64,000 nucleotides of DNA from Candidatus Zixiibacteriota bacterium (GCA_028289585.1 JANQPI010000026.1:62001-126000), one strand, 5' to 3'; shown: positions 36,980-46,220, counted from the first letter of the stretch. The notes: generated by a model from the sequence alone, not told the origin. Made by a program: numbers and translations.

Positions 36980-37321
36980 ATGCTTTCAATCCTTCGTCGC
37001 GCCTGGTCACTCCTGACCTTCGTGCTCTTCTATCTCTGGGAGCTGCTGCTCTCAAACATTCGTGTGGCGATCGATGTCATGACACCCAGGCATCTGATGA
37101 AACCCGGCGTGTTGGCTATCCCGCTCGGTGAACTTGACGATATCGAACTGACGACCCTGGCCAACTTGCTTACCATGACACCCGGCACAATCTCTCTCGA
37201 TATCTCTCGCGATCGTCGGACACTGTTCATTCATGTCATGTATCTTGATGATGCCGCTGCGATTAAGGACGAGATCATAGAGGTTTACGAGCGCAAGGTG
37301 AAGGAGATCTTTCGATCATGA
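36980..37321 (+). CDS. mrpE: Mrp Na+/H+ antiporter subunit E
   Basis: About 113 residues from the ATG one base after the mrpD stop. An N-terminal hydrophobic pair of helices (SLLTFVLFYLWELLLSNIRVAIDV) precedes a small soluble domain with the family motif LTTLANLLTMTPGTISLDIS. The frame is open further upstream inside mrpD but that part is a shadow. The TGA overlaps the mrpF ATG. Confidence 0.93.
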   Translation: MLSILRRAWSLLTFVLFYLWELLLSNIRVAIDVMTPRHLMKPGVLAIPLGELDDIELTTLANLLTMTPGTISLDISRDRRTLFIHVMYLDDAAAIKDEIIEVYERKVKEIFRS

Positions 37322-37605
37322 TCGATTCGAACTCACCGGTTATTGCTGTGGCAGTAACGCTTGCCATCGGTATGCTGGTCGTATCGCTTGTCCTTGCGCT
37401 CTGGCGGGTGATGCGAGGACCGAGCCTTCCCGATCGGGTTATTGCGCTTGATTTGGTCGGGGCGATTGTGATGGGTCTCATCGCGACCTACTGTGTGATG
37501 ACCGGTAAAGAGGTATTTCTCAATGCCAACTTCGTGATCGCACTGATCGTCTTCCTCGGCACGGTTGCCTTTGCCCGCTATCTTGAACGTTCGGGGTCTC
37601 AATGA
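37318..37605 (+). CDS. mrpF: Mrp Na+/H+ antiporter subunit F
   Basis: About 95 residues, three helices. The first loop has WRVMRGPSLPDRVIALDLVGA, the hallmark of MnhF. The conserved Asp in this motif has been tied to ion or bile-salt transport in related proteins. Both ends overlap neighbouring genes by 4 bases. Confidence 0.95.
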   Translation: MIDSNSPVIAVAVTLAIGMLVVSLVLALWRVMRGPSLPDRVIALDLVGAIVMGLIATYCVMTGKEVFLNANFVIALIVFLGTVAFARYLERSGSQ

Positions 37606-37991
37606 TGGTTGAATGGATTGTTGCGCTGTTTCTGGTGGCCGGGTCTTTCTTCATTCTGCTGGCCGCCGTCGGCACCGTGCGATTTCCTGATCTTTTTGCG
37701 CGGATGCATGCCGCTACTAAGGCCGCATCGTTCGGGGCATTTCTCATGCTGATCGCCGTTGCTGTCTTTTTCCAGACCGGCTGGGTCATCTTTGAAGTTA
37801 TCCTCATCATCTTCTTCATCTTCGCTACCGCACCGGTGGCAAGCCACATGATCGCCCGGGCAGCGTATTTCCTCAATTGTCCGATGTGGGAGGGGACAGT
37901 GGTCGATGAGTTGCGAGCACGATTCCGGGACGAACACCCGGATTCCGACGCACTTCCTCATCGACCGAAAGGTCGCGATTCTCAGGAATAG
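37602..37991 (+). CDS. mrpG: Mrp Na+/H+ antiporter subunit G
   Basis: About 129 residues, three helices. VRFPDLFARMHAATKAASFGAFLML and the C-terminal TAPVASHMIARAAY are the MnhG signatures. The polar tail after residue 95 is longer than usual. It ends the mrpABCDEFG run, whose seven genes are all present in canonical order, and lies 25 bases from the end of the convergent acyltransferase gene. Confidence 0.94.
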   Translation: MMVEWIVALFLVAGSFFILLAAVGTVRFPDLFARMHAATKAASFGAFLMLIAVAVFFQTGWVIFEVILIIFFIFATAPVASHMIARAAYFLNCPMWEGTVVDELRARFRDEHPDSDALPHRPKGRDSQE

Positions 37992-38016
37992 CCGGCGATG
38001 GAGTTGTCTGGCGGTA

Positions 38017-39804
38017 TCAGGCGGCGGTGGTGGCTACCGTCCGCATGTGGTGGTCGAGATAGCGTGCCGTTCCCTCACGGCCCATGTAGCGGTCGAGAAT
38101 CCGCCGTTCGGTCAGGGTGACATCGACCAGGAGCAGGCTGTCGAGAACTCCGGAGAACTGACGATCGACATTGAACGCCAGAACGCGGGCTCCGAGTTTG
38201 AGGTATTGACGGAGAAGCACCGGAATCCCTTTGGCGTCCGGTTCTAATTCAGCGATCAACCGCGAAAGACGAGCCTCCGAGCCTGCGAGTTCGACGATGC
38301 GCTCCAGTTCAGTATCGGGCTGATCTAATCGAGCGGGCAGAAAACGGGGGTGAACCTCACGCGAGAGCTCGGTGTCGAGGTGATTAGCCCGCAGAAATGC
38401 AAGCATCAGGCGCATCGATGTTGTCTGATAGCGGGCGGACATACTCGCCGGTCCTAAGAGGTAGCGATAGCGCGGCTGACGTATGAGAACATTGCCAATT
38501 CCCTGCCAGAGCATATGAAGGGAAAGGTAATCGCGCTGATAATCGGGGTGAACCCACGAGCGGCCCAGCTCCAGCGCGGGGTGAATACGCGGCCACAGAT
38601 CTTTGCGAATTTTGAAAAGACGATTGACGAACAGGCCCGGTACGCCGCGCTCTTCGATAATTCGATCTGTCTGGCCGATGCGGTACGCTCCGGCTATGCG
38701 ACGCTTGCTTTCGTCCCATAGAAATAGATGACGATAATAGTCATCATAGTTCATGATGTCGATTGCTTTACCGGTTCCCTCACCAACGTGGCGGAACGTC
38801 TCCTCGCGGAGCCGCCCAATCTCGGGCATGATCTCAGGTAGTTCGGCTGCCTCGGCGAACCAGACAGAGTACTGCTTCTGCTGCACCAGCATAGCGTCAT
38901 CCGGCAGCGCTGCCAGATTCTGCTGAAGCCGTTCCGCTTCCATCCGACGTCGGCTGACCGATACAAGGGGCTTGCGCCGATTCGTCTCTGCTTCGGTTGC
39001 TGCCCCGGTTCCCGAGGCCTTGCCCAACAGCAATGTGCGCAGACGCAGATACTCGATCAGCCGCTGGTCATCGTCGAGATGCTCCAGGCTCTGCCAGGAG
39101 ATCGCATGGCCGATTCGCGCGTGAATCGGGTCGCCCATCCGGTGCAGTAACTCCCGGGGGAGTAGGGCCGTGCGCAGACGAGGGTGGATCATTCCGGCGA
39201 GATGAAAGCGCCAGCGATTTTGCCCATCGAAGAAGACTGGGATGACGGTGGCGCGAGATCGTCGAATAAGGCGAGCTATTGACGGCGCCCAGTCCGGCTC
39301 GGCAACCCGGCGTTGCTCCGGACGCCAGTGGGCGACCATCCCGGCCGGAAAGATGGCCAGAGCTTTGCCCTCATTGAGCCACCGTCGTGCCGCCTTCAGG
39401 GGACCCAGATTACGGCTTGCCGCCGTCCGGCCACCGAACGGATCGACCGCAATCATATTGGCCGCCATCTCTGGAATCCGCGTCAGAAGATAGTTGGCCA
39501 TAACTTTCGCATCCGGGCGGGCCCGCTGCACCAGGTCGAGAATGGCGAGCCCTTCGATAGCTCCAAACGGATGGTTGGCGACAACGATCACAGGACCGCT
39601 TGCCGGAATCCGCTCGCTGGGCTCGGCGTCGACAACGAGTGGCGCGTTCATGTAGTCGAGCGCCTCTCGGCAGAAATTGGCGGGGGAGACACCCTCGATG
39701 GCATTGATGGCACGGTAGACGGCATCAAGCGTCGACAGACCGGCCGGGACTGATATCCACGGTGCGACGTTGGTGGAAAACGGGGCGGGATGCTGCCGTT
39801 TCAT
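38017..39804 (-). CDS. Two-domain acyltransferase: LPLAT plus GNAT (OlsF-like)
   Basis: About 595 residues. The N-terminal part is a lysophospholipid acyltransferase with ANHPFGAIEGLAIL (His78, Glu84), AVDPFGGR and FPAGMVAHWRP. This is the ACT14924/hemolysin-like branch of PlsC proteins. The C-terminal part, from about residue 310, is a GNAT of the OlsB type (LPEIMPEIGRLREETFRHVGEG, then ELGRSWVHPDYQRDY and LLGPASMSARYQ). In Serratia OlsF such a fusion makes ornithine lipid, the C-terminal domain N-acylating ornithine and the N-terminal domain O-acylating the product. The same job is plausible but not proven. It is convergent with mrpG. Confidence 0.8.
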   Translation of the reverse strand: MKRQHPAPFSTNVAPWISVPAGLSTLDAVYRAINAIEGVSPANFCREALDYMNAPLVVDAEPSERIPASGPVIVVANHPFGAIEGLAILDLVQRARPDAKVMANYLLTRIPEMAANMIAVDPFGGRTAASRNLGPLKAARRWLNEGKALAIFPAGMVAHWRPEQRRVAEPDWAPSIARLIRRSRATVIPVFFDGQNRWRFHLAGMIHPRLRTALLPRELLHRMGDPIHARIGHAISWQSLEHLDDDQRLIEYLRLRTLLLGKASGTGAATEAETNRRKPLVSVSRRRMEAERLQQNLAALPDDAMLVQQKQYSVWFAEAAELPEIMPEIGRLREETFRHVGEGTGKAIDIMNYDDYYRHLFLWDESKRRIAGAYRIGQTDRIIEERGVPGLFVNRLFKIRKDLWPRIHPALELGRSWVHPDYQRDYLSLHMLWQGIGNVLIRQPRYRYLLGPASMSARYQTTSMRLMLAFLRANHLDTELSREVHPRFLPARLDQPDTELERIVELAGSEARLSRLIAELEPDAKGIPVLLRQYLKLGARVLAFNVDRQFSGVLDSLLLVDVTLTERRILDRYMGREGTARYLDHHMRTVATTAA

Positions 39805-39958
39805 ACAGGCTAGAGTGTCATCAGGAAACGCCCGTCACGCAACAATAAGTATCCTCGACGGCGTTAGGCTTCAGTTAGCTTTATCTGTGCCGGTCATCTG
39901 ACCCGCCCACAATCTCAATCTTGCTACCAAGTCCCATGGTCCATTCTCTCCAACTATC

Positions 39959-40849
39959 ATGATCAACTGGCAAGATATCCTCGACGTCACGATCGCTTGG
40001 TTACAGACGACCGGTCTTCGTATCGGCCTCATCCTGGTCGGTGGCTTTATCGTTATGCGGATCGTTCGATGGATCATCATCGGTCTTTTCCGTCGCATTG
40101 ATCATGACGATTCGGAAGGGAGAAAGCGGGCCGAGACGCTCTCTGGGCTCGCGCGAACGGCAGCCTCCGTCGCCATTCTCATTGTGCTGTTCGTCACGAT
40201 CCTGGGTGAATTAGGCGTGGCGATCGGACCCGTGTTGGCCACCGCCGGTGTGGCTGGTCTGGCGATTGGTTTTGGTGCCCAGCAACTGGTCGCCGATGTC
40301 ATTTCAGGATTCTTCATCCTCCTTGAAGATCAGGTACGGGTCGGCGATGTCGTGAACGTTGCCGGTAAAGGCGGACTGGTTGAAAAGGTTGGTCTACGCT
40401 CGGTCGTTCTGCGGGATCTCGCCGGAAACGTGCATTACGTTCGCAACTCGCAGATCGACGTCGTCACCAATATGACGAAAGATTATTCCCGATTCGTCTT
40501 CGATATCGGCGTCTCGTATCGGGAAGATGTCGACCAGGTGATGGCGGTCGCAAAAGAGGTGCACGATGCGCTCCGGCAGGATCCCGAGTTCTCTGCCGAC
40601 ATCATCGACGACCTTGAGGTGCTTGGTGTCGATCAGTTTGCTAACTCGGCGGTCATTATCAAAGCACGTACCAAAACCAAACCAATCCAGCAATGGCGCG
40701 TAGCCCGCGAATTTAATCGGCGCCTCAAGTACAGGTTTGACGAACTCGGTATTGAAATCCCGTTCCCCCACCAGACGATCTACTTCGGCCAGGATAAAGA
40801 CGGCAGCGCCCCACCAGTCCGGGTCCAGCGGAACGACCCTGGCGAGTGA
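39959..40849 (+). CDS. MscS family mechanosensitive channel
   Basis: About 296 residues. Two N-terminal helices precede the pore helix VLATAGVAGLAIGFGAQQLVADVISGFFILLEDQ. DQVRVGDVV and the beta domain with VVLRDLAGNVHYVRNSQI then follow. The C-terminal alpha/beta vestibule has GVSYREDVDQVM. This is the compact YnaI/MscS size class. It releases solutes on hypoosmotic shock, in keeping with the neighbouring ion transporters. No ribosome site is evident before the ATG. Confidence 0.94.
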   Translation: MINWQDILDVTIAWLQTTGLRIGLILVGGFIVMRIVRWIIIGLFRRIDHDDSEGRKRAETLSGLARTAASVAILIVLFVTILGELGVAIGPVLATAGVAGLAIGFGAQQLVADVISGFFILLEDQVRVGDVVNVAGKGGLVEKVGLRSVVLRDLAGNVHYVRNSQIDVVTNMTKDYSRFVFDIGVSYREDVDQVMAVAKEVHDALRQDPEFSADIIDDLEVLGVDQFANSAVIIKARTKTKPIQQWRVAREFNRRLKYRFDELGIEIPFPHQTIYFGQDKDGSAPPVRVQRNDPGE

Positions 40850-40984
40850 CCGGTAGTCGTGCCGAGGCACCGGCAGTACGATCAAAAAACGCACATCGGT
40901 ACATCTTAACTACCTCCTGATATTGCCGATACCTGACATACGGTAGCCACGCCTCTGGTGACGATCAGCGGTCAGGAGTTGACA

Positions 40985-42433
40985 ATGCGTACCTTTACTA
41001 TTTCCGCCGTCCTTGTCTTCACGTTAACGATGAACCTCTCCGCCTGGGACAATCCCAACTGCCCGCATCTTGATTATCCTGATGCGTTCGATGAATCTGA
41101 TTCCCTGATGTATCGTGGGAAGTTTGCAGCCGCCGATGAGTCGGTGCAGGCGTTCTTGACATCCGAAGCCGCTTCGCTCGACGATTCTGTTAATGCGTAC
41201 TCCCAGCTGGGATGGATTTGGTTCATGGCCGAGGAGTTTGCCATTTCGTGGCAGTATACCGAGCGGGCTCACAATCTTGCTCAGACGAGTGATGATCTGT
41301 CACTTCGGTTCCTGCCCAGCGTGGGGCTTGGTCTCCTTGCTTTCGAGTTCTTCCGTTATGACGAGGCAGTAACAACGCTGCGCAATGCGTTTGAGCAGGC
41401 TCGGTCAATCGACGATAACTGCAGCGCCGCGAAGATGGCATACGCCCTTGGTCACGTCCTTCAGCGATACGAGAAAACCGATTCATCACGACATTATCTC
41501 GAAGTTGCGTTGTCGACTGCAGAAACTGTTGCAGACTCTCAAACAATGGTGATGGCGGCGTCGGTGATTGCGGTCAGCGATGGTGTCCGAGGTGATATCA
41601 TTCAGGGTCGTGCCCGCCTCGGCTGGGCGGAACTCCGCGTTGAGCAGCTGGATGACCTGACCGCGACCAGTGAGCACATGGTGGCGATGTCGCTATGGGA
41701 GACGATTCTCGGTCGGCCTCGGGAAGCGCGGCGCATCATCGACAACCTCATTGTCAAACTGGAAACCGCCGGACGCCTCGTGTCGCTACCGACCTTGTAT
41801 TACCACGCGGCGATGGTTACCGCCCCGGGGGGAGCGTATCTGGCTGATCGCGCCATGCTCCACAAGGGCTACAAGCTTGGCAAGACCGGGATCAAACGCT
41901 CGGTCGCGGCCGACTGCGCCGAGAGTCTGGCGATGCTGGCCGAAGCTGAAGGCGATCTTACGACGGCGTCCTACTATCTCGCCGAAGCGCAGCGGCTGTA
42001 CGCAGAAGTTGGTGATACGCTCGCTCTAGCCTGGACCAAGTCAATCGAGGCGGCGATTGCCATGGCTGAGGAGCGATACGCTGATGCGTTGGCCAGTTGC
42101 GATGAGGCCGTGCCGATTGTTCAACGCCTTTCTGTCGGCAGCATGGACCAGATAGCGATTCTACTAACGAAAGCGCTCGCCCAGAACAAGCTTGGTCAGC
42201 CCGAGCAGTTCGAGGTGACAATCGAGACGATCTACACGCTGATCGAGGCATCCGGATTGCACGAGCAACGACTCTATGTCTTGCTCGCCGTTGCCGGTAT
42301 TCATACCGAGAATGGCGATCGCAGCGAGGCGATCGTAGCTCTCCGTGAAGCGAGAGACCTGGCCGCCGATCTCGGCTACGGCCGGCGTGTCCAGGAGATC
42401 GATCTCTGGCTGGCGGATATCGAAGGGACCTGA
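40985..42433 (+). CDS. Secreted TPR-repeat protein
   Basis: About 482 residues from the ATG at 40985, which has a CAGGAG ribosome site and opens a signal peptide (MRTFTISAVLVFTLTMNLSA). The rest is helical hairpins in register with the 34-residue TPR pattern, for example YSQLGWIWFMAEEFAISWQYTERAHNLA, FEFFRYDEAVTTLRNAFEQA, and a last repeat ending the protein. No enzymatic domain is attached. It is likely a periplasmic scaffold; the partner is unknown. Confidence 0.75.
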   Translation: MRTFTISAVLVFTLTMNLSAWDNPNCPHLDYPDAFDESDSLMYRGKFAAADESVQAFLTSEAASLDDSVNAYSQLGWIWFMAEEFAISWQYTERAHNLAQTSDDLSLRFLPSVGLGLLAFEFFRYDEAVTTLRNAFEQARSIDDNCSAAKMAYALGHVLQRYEKTDSSRHYLEVALSTAETVADSQTMVMAASVIAVSDGVRGDIIQGRARLGWAELRVEQLDDLTATSEHMVAMSLWETILGRPREARRIIDNLIVKLETAGRLVSLPTLYYHAAMVTAPGGAYLADRAMLHKGYKLGKTGIKRSVAADCAESLAMLAEAEGDLTTASYYLAEAQRLYAEVGDTLALAWTKSIEAAIAMAEERYADALASCDEAVPIVQRLSVGSMDQIAILLTKALAQNKLGQPEQFEVTIETIYTLIEASGLHEQRLYVLLAVAGIHTENGDRSEAIVALREARDLAADLGYGRRVQEIDLWLADIEGT

Positions 42434-42578
42434 CTCGGCCAAATCGACAACGCTATCGTCCTGCTACACGATCCAGCAGATTTCCAATCGCTGGTGCTAC
42501 GACAGCACAGGAGTTAGGTGTTTCCAGCTTTGCGAACGCTACCTATCCTGGTCAGTCTCACACGACCAGGAACGCCCC

Positions 42579-43613
42579 GTGACTACTTCGGATTCGCTAA
42601 CAATAACTATCACTGGTATCTCCGGGTGGCTTGCCTCGCACATCGCCATCAAACTGCTGGCCGCTGGCCATACGGTTCAAGGGACGGTGCGCGATTGCGG
42701 GAGAATCGATGCTGTTGCTCGAGCGATCGAGGTTCATGCATCAACCGATCGTCTATCCATCGTCGACGCCGAACTCACCTCTGATCGCAACTGGGACGAC
42801 GCTATTTCCGGTACCGACTACGTCATGCACGTGGCATCGCCAATCGCTACCCGTATGCCCGCGAATCCATCTGACATGATCGGACCCGCGACCGAGGGTA
42901 CGCGCCGTGTCATGTATGCCGCAGCTCGCGCGGGGGTGCAGCGTGTTGTGATGACGTCGTCCACAGCGGCCGTCTGTTATGGACACGCTCCGCCGGTAGG
43001 AACGGCCGCTCAGCCATACTCGGAATCCGAATGGACTGATCCGGATCATCCGGAATGTACCGCTTATGTTGTCAGCAAGACTCTTGCGGAACGGACCGCC
43101 TGGGAGATTGCGAATGAGGCAGGAGTCGAACTGACGACCATCAATCCCTGCGTAATTTTAGGTCCCGTGCTCGATGCCGACTACGGCGTCAGCAATGAGA
43201 TCGTCAAGCGGATGCTCGATGGATCGCTTCCGGGCATTGCGAATATTGGATTTCCGATAGTCGATGTCCGCGACGTCTCTGCCGCCCATGTGAGCGCGAT
43301 GACTGAGACGAGTGCCGGCGGGCAGCGCTATCTTGTCGCCGGGCGATTCATGTGGTGTTGGGAGGTTGCCGACATTCTGCGCGAAGCGTTTCCGAGGTAC
43401 CGACGGAAGATTCCCTTACGGCGCCTGCCGAACTGGCTGGTACGGGTCGGGAGTGTCTTTGATCCCGCCGTCCGTTCCGTTATCCGAGAGCTTGATCGGG
43501 AACGGCATATTGATGCCAGCAAAGCGCGTCAGCAGCTGGCGTGGAAACCTCGACCCGAAGCCGACACGATTCGGGACACGGCCCGCAGTCTGATCGACCA
43601 CGGCATCGCGTAG
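42579..43613 (+). CDS. Extended SDR, dihydroflavonol reductase/epimerase type
   Basis: About 344 residues from the GTG at 42579 (AGGAA about 7 bases ahead). The frame is open through a further 78 codons upstream, partly inside the TPR gene, and that part has no homology-like signal. NAD(P) binding is ITGISGWLASHIAIKLLAAGH. The active site shows VVMTSSTAAV and a Tyr-x-x-x-Lys in TAYVVSKTLAER. NPCVILGP and VDVRDVSAAHV follow. This is the aldehyde/dihydroflavonol 4-reductase-like branch of atypical SDRs. The substrate is unknown. Confidence 0.88.
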   Translation: MTTSDSLTITITGISGWLASHIAIKLLAAGHTVQGTVRDCGRIDAVARAIEVHASTDRLSIVDAELTSDRNWDDAISGTDYVMHVASPIATRMPANPSDMIGPATEGTRRVMYAAARAGVQRVVMTSSTAAVCYGHAPPVGTAAQPYSESEWTDPDHPECTAYVVSKTLAERTAWEIANEAGVELTTINPCVILGPVLDADYGVSNEIVKRMLDGSLPGIANIGFPIVDVRDVSAAHVSAMTETSAGGQRYLVAGRFMWCWEVADILREAFPRYRRKIPLRRLPNWLVRVGSVFDPAVRSVIRELDRERHIDASKARQQLAWKPRPEADTIRDTARSLIDHGIA

Positions 43614-43624
43614 CCCAACGGACG

Positions 43625-45256
43625 TTACTGGACGCTGAAGCCGACGTCGTGCTGGCGCCAACCGTTGCGTTCGAAAGAAATCACGGATGGAGTCGAGGGC
43701 GGCAGGTTTGCCGGGTCGGCAAAGTCAGGATCAAATCCCCAGTCGCGGGTTGGTGCCGTGTAATACGGGTCAGGCCAGGAGTAGCGCCACTCTCCAGTTG
43801 ACTGCTGAGCTCGCCAGAGCGCGATCAGTGAACCACGATAGCGGAACGTGGTCGATCCCCAGTCTTCGAGGAAGCGGGGAAGATTCTCCAGACCGCCGCC
43901 GTAGTTGGTCGGTTGGGCTTCAGTATCTCCCGTGATCAGAGCGACATTAGCCGAGGTCGTCGAAGCATTGCGGTGCGTCATCGACCACGTCGACTTGCTG
44001 TCGGTCCAGGCGTTGGAGAGAAACGTCACTGCGTCCGCTACGATTGCCGCTGGCTGTTTATCGACCGTGTTATAGTCACCCTGCACATAGACCGGATTGT
44101 GACTGAAGACTGAGAGCGGATAGCTGATATCGGAACCGTTGGTCAGCCGCAATCCGCGGTACCCCGAGCGCGTATCGGAAGCATAGAGGACGCCGTTGCC
44201 GGGGAAATAGCCACTTGTGGCCAGTTTGTCCATGTCGATCGTCGTGGCGGACACAGTCGTTCGCTCACGACCATCGTAGAAGCTGTTGCTGACAATCGTT
44301 CCCGACGGCAGCGATGCTGTTACGTCCTGCCAGATCGAACCGATTTTCGCAAACGCAGTACCGTCGATGATTTTGAACTCTGACTTCGACTCGTATGAAT
44401 CCGGATTGCCGGTCGACGGTTCGATAATCTTGTGCGGATCGCCGGCGGTATTTGATAGCGGGAGGCTCAGCACCTCCTGACCGAATGCGACATCTTGAAC
44501 GCGCCCATCCCACCGCGCCGCCGCACCGCTATACCAGTTGGCGTTGTTATGGTCAAGCCAGGAGCCACCCTGGTACATCGCTCGATACAAGCCGGAATTG
44601 TCTTTGAAGTAGATGTTACCGCTGGCGGAGGAATGCATCCCGGCAGGGAAGCCGTGCAGGATGCGACCGGCCGAGGTAACATCATCCGTGAAACGAAGGG
44701 TTGCGTACGTTTGCATCCGCATATCCCCGTTGATGTGCACGCGGCCATCGATAGTCATGTTATAGAGTGGTGTCATATAGAGATCGTGATCGTAGAAGAC
44801 CGCGAACTGGAAGATCGGCACGAGCGAAATGGAGAAGTCTTGGCTGAGCGTTGTCGAGCTGTTGTCAATTGACGTTAGCGCCGTCGACGCGACCGTGTAT
44901 GTCTTGACCGAACCGTAGAGTCCCGCCAGTGACCCCGACGTCAGCATCGTGTTCACGGCGGCACCGTTGTCGGTGGCTGAGTAGGTGACCAGGCTGCTGT
45001 TGAGCGTGATCGAACCGGTCGGCAGTGAGGTCGGGTACCCCCCGGTTGAGTCGATGGCTTGCTGGAACCGGGCGGCGACCATCTCAAGCCCGGATTCTGC
45101 GGCGTAGAACGAACGTGTCACCTCGAGGCTATTGGAGGCGATCGTCATTTCGTCATCTGACGTGGATATCGAAGCCAACCCGATGAGAGTTAGCATCCCA
45201 ACCATGATCAAGGCGATAATCGCCGCGATTCCGCGTTCCGAGGTGATCTTCTGCAT
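43625..45256 (-). CDS. PilX-like type IV pilus-associated protein
   Basis: About 543 residues from the ATG at 45256 (GGGAG upstream). The start reads SERGIAAIIALIMVGMLTLIG with conserved Ser-Arg-Gly before a hydrophobic stretch, as in PilX N-terminal domains (PF14341) and prepilin-peptidase substrates. ASNSLEVTRSFYAAESGLE is the next conserved segment. The rest is a large Ser/Thr/Gly-rich extracellular part with repeated YW and DNSG-type motifs. In these proteins the hydrophobic helix packs into a pilus or pseudopilus and the large part is displayed. No other pilus gene is nearby, which is unusual. Confidence 0.8.
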   Translation of the reverse strand: MQKITSERGIAAIIALIMVGMLTLIGLASISTSDDEMTIASNSLEVTRSFYAAESGLEMVAARFQQAIDSTGGYPTSLPTGSITLNSSLVTYSATDNGAAVNTMLTSGSLAGLYGSVKTYTVASTALTSIDNSSTTLSQDFSISLVPIFQFAVFYDHDLYMTPLYNMTIDGRVHINGDMRMQTYATLRFTDDVTSAGRILHGFPAGMHSSASGNIYFKDNSGLYRAMYQGGSWLDHNNANWYSGAAARWDGRVQDVAFGQEVLSLPLSNTAGDPHKIIEPSTGNPDSYESKSEFKIIDGTAFAKIGSIWQDVTASLPSGTIVSNSFYDGRERTTVSATTIDMDKLATSGYFPGNGVLYASDTRSGYRGLRLTNGSDISYPLSVFSHNPVYVQGDYNTVDKQPAAIVADAVTFLSNAWTDSKSTWSMTHRNASTTSANVALITGDTEAQPTNYGGGLENLPRFLEDWGSTTFRYRGSLIALWRAQQSTGEWRYSWPDPYYTAPTRDWGFDPDFADPANLPPSTPSVISFERNGWRQHDVGFSVQ

Positions 45257-45352
45257 GTTCGGCTCCCTCAGGTGGGCTGAATGGTCACGTCGGGCAAATC
45301 CCGTCCGTTTACTGTCGCTATCGGAATCGGGAGTGGCTGACTCCACCCTTGG

Positions 45353-45367
45353 CGCCAGATTCTGGCG
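45353..45367. repeat. 15-base palindrome in a divergent promoter region
   Basis: CGCCAGA, one central T, TCTGGCG: perfect 7-base arms. It lies between the pilX-like gene (minus, start 45256) and the squalene/phytoene synthase gene (plus, start 45423). A weak promoter for the latter, TTGCCG at 45381, 17 bases, TAGACT at 45404, follows it. The position would suit an operator. Confidence 0.4.
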
Positions 45368-45422
45368 GATCTCTTTCGGGTTGCCGATTCCGGCGGCTCA
45401 GGATAGACTTGGAACACTAGCT

Positions 45423-46220
45423 ATGCCGTTGTCAGAACTCGCCTTTGATCAGCTTCGCCAAACCAGCCGGACGTTTGTCCTGCCGATCATGGCGCTCCCC
45501 GAACCGCTTCAGGCGGCTGTCGGGGCTGCCTATCTTGCTTTCCGAGCTATCGATGAGATCGAGGATCACCCCAATCTGCCGGCTTCGGCCAAGAGTGAGC
45601 TCCTTCGACAGATCGGCCTGATCGGGCAATCATCCGGCGATGTCAGTTCCGAGCAGCTGACGACTTTGCTAGATCGTGATGACCTTCCACTGGTGACGCG
45701 GGAGTTGCCGCGCTGGCTCGACGAGGTCCCGGGAGAGATCCGAACCCGGGTTGCCGACGCCGTCGCAACCATGGCCGATCGGATGGCGCACTGGGTTGAA
45801 GTCGATTTTCGGATTGAGTCGAAAGACGATCTGGACCGCTATACGTTCGCGGTCGCCGGTGGCGTTGGTTTACTGCTGGCCGAACTCTGGGACTGGCACG
45901 CGGGGGAGAAGACCGATCGGCATTTGGCGGTTCAATTCGGCCGTGGTCTGCAATCGGTGAATATCGTTCTGAATGTCGACGACGATGCTACCCGGGGGTG
46001 CTCATTTACGCCAACCGGGTGGGAGCAGGCGGATCTCATTCGCTATGCTGAGCGTTGTCTGGGCGATGCCGAGGAATATACACGCCGGATTCAGCATCCG
46101 GCGATTAAGCGCTTCTGTCAGTTGCCGCTCAGTCTGGCGACGGCGTCGCTTCAGGTCGCTGCGGCGGAGAATCGTAAACTGACCCGTTCCGAGGTCGAAG
46201 CGATCTACTCTGAGACGTAG
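45423..46220 (+). CDS. Squalene/phytoene synthase family protein
   Basis: About 265 residues, a little shorter than CrtB or HpnD. The first aspartate-rich motif is AFRAIDEIEDHP. The second is LQSVNIVLNVDDDATRG, where the normal pattern is N-x-x-R-D-x-x-E-D, so it is changed. The fold pattern SRTFVLPIMALP and the later IKRFCQLPLSLA still fit the all-helical prenyl synthase fold. Normal members join two prenyl diphosphates head to head for carotenoids or hopanoids. Such genes usually sit with crt or hpn genes, and none is seen here. Activity is uncertain because of the altered motif. Confidence 0.75.
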   Translation: MPLSELAFDQLRQTSRTFVLPIMALPEPLQAAVGAAYLAFRAIDEIEDHPNLPASAKSELLRQIGLIGQSSGDVSSEQLTTLLDRDDLPLVTRELPRWLDEVPGEIRTRVADAVATMADRMAHWVEVDFRIESKDDLDRYTFAVAGGVGLLLAELWDWHAGEKTDRHLAVQFGRGLQSVNIVLNVDDDATRGCSFTPTGWEQADLIRYAERCLGDAEEYTRRIQHPAIKRFCQLPLSLATASLQVAAAENRKLTRSEVEAIYSET

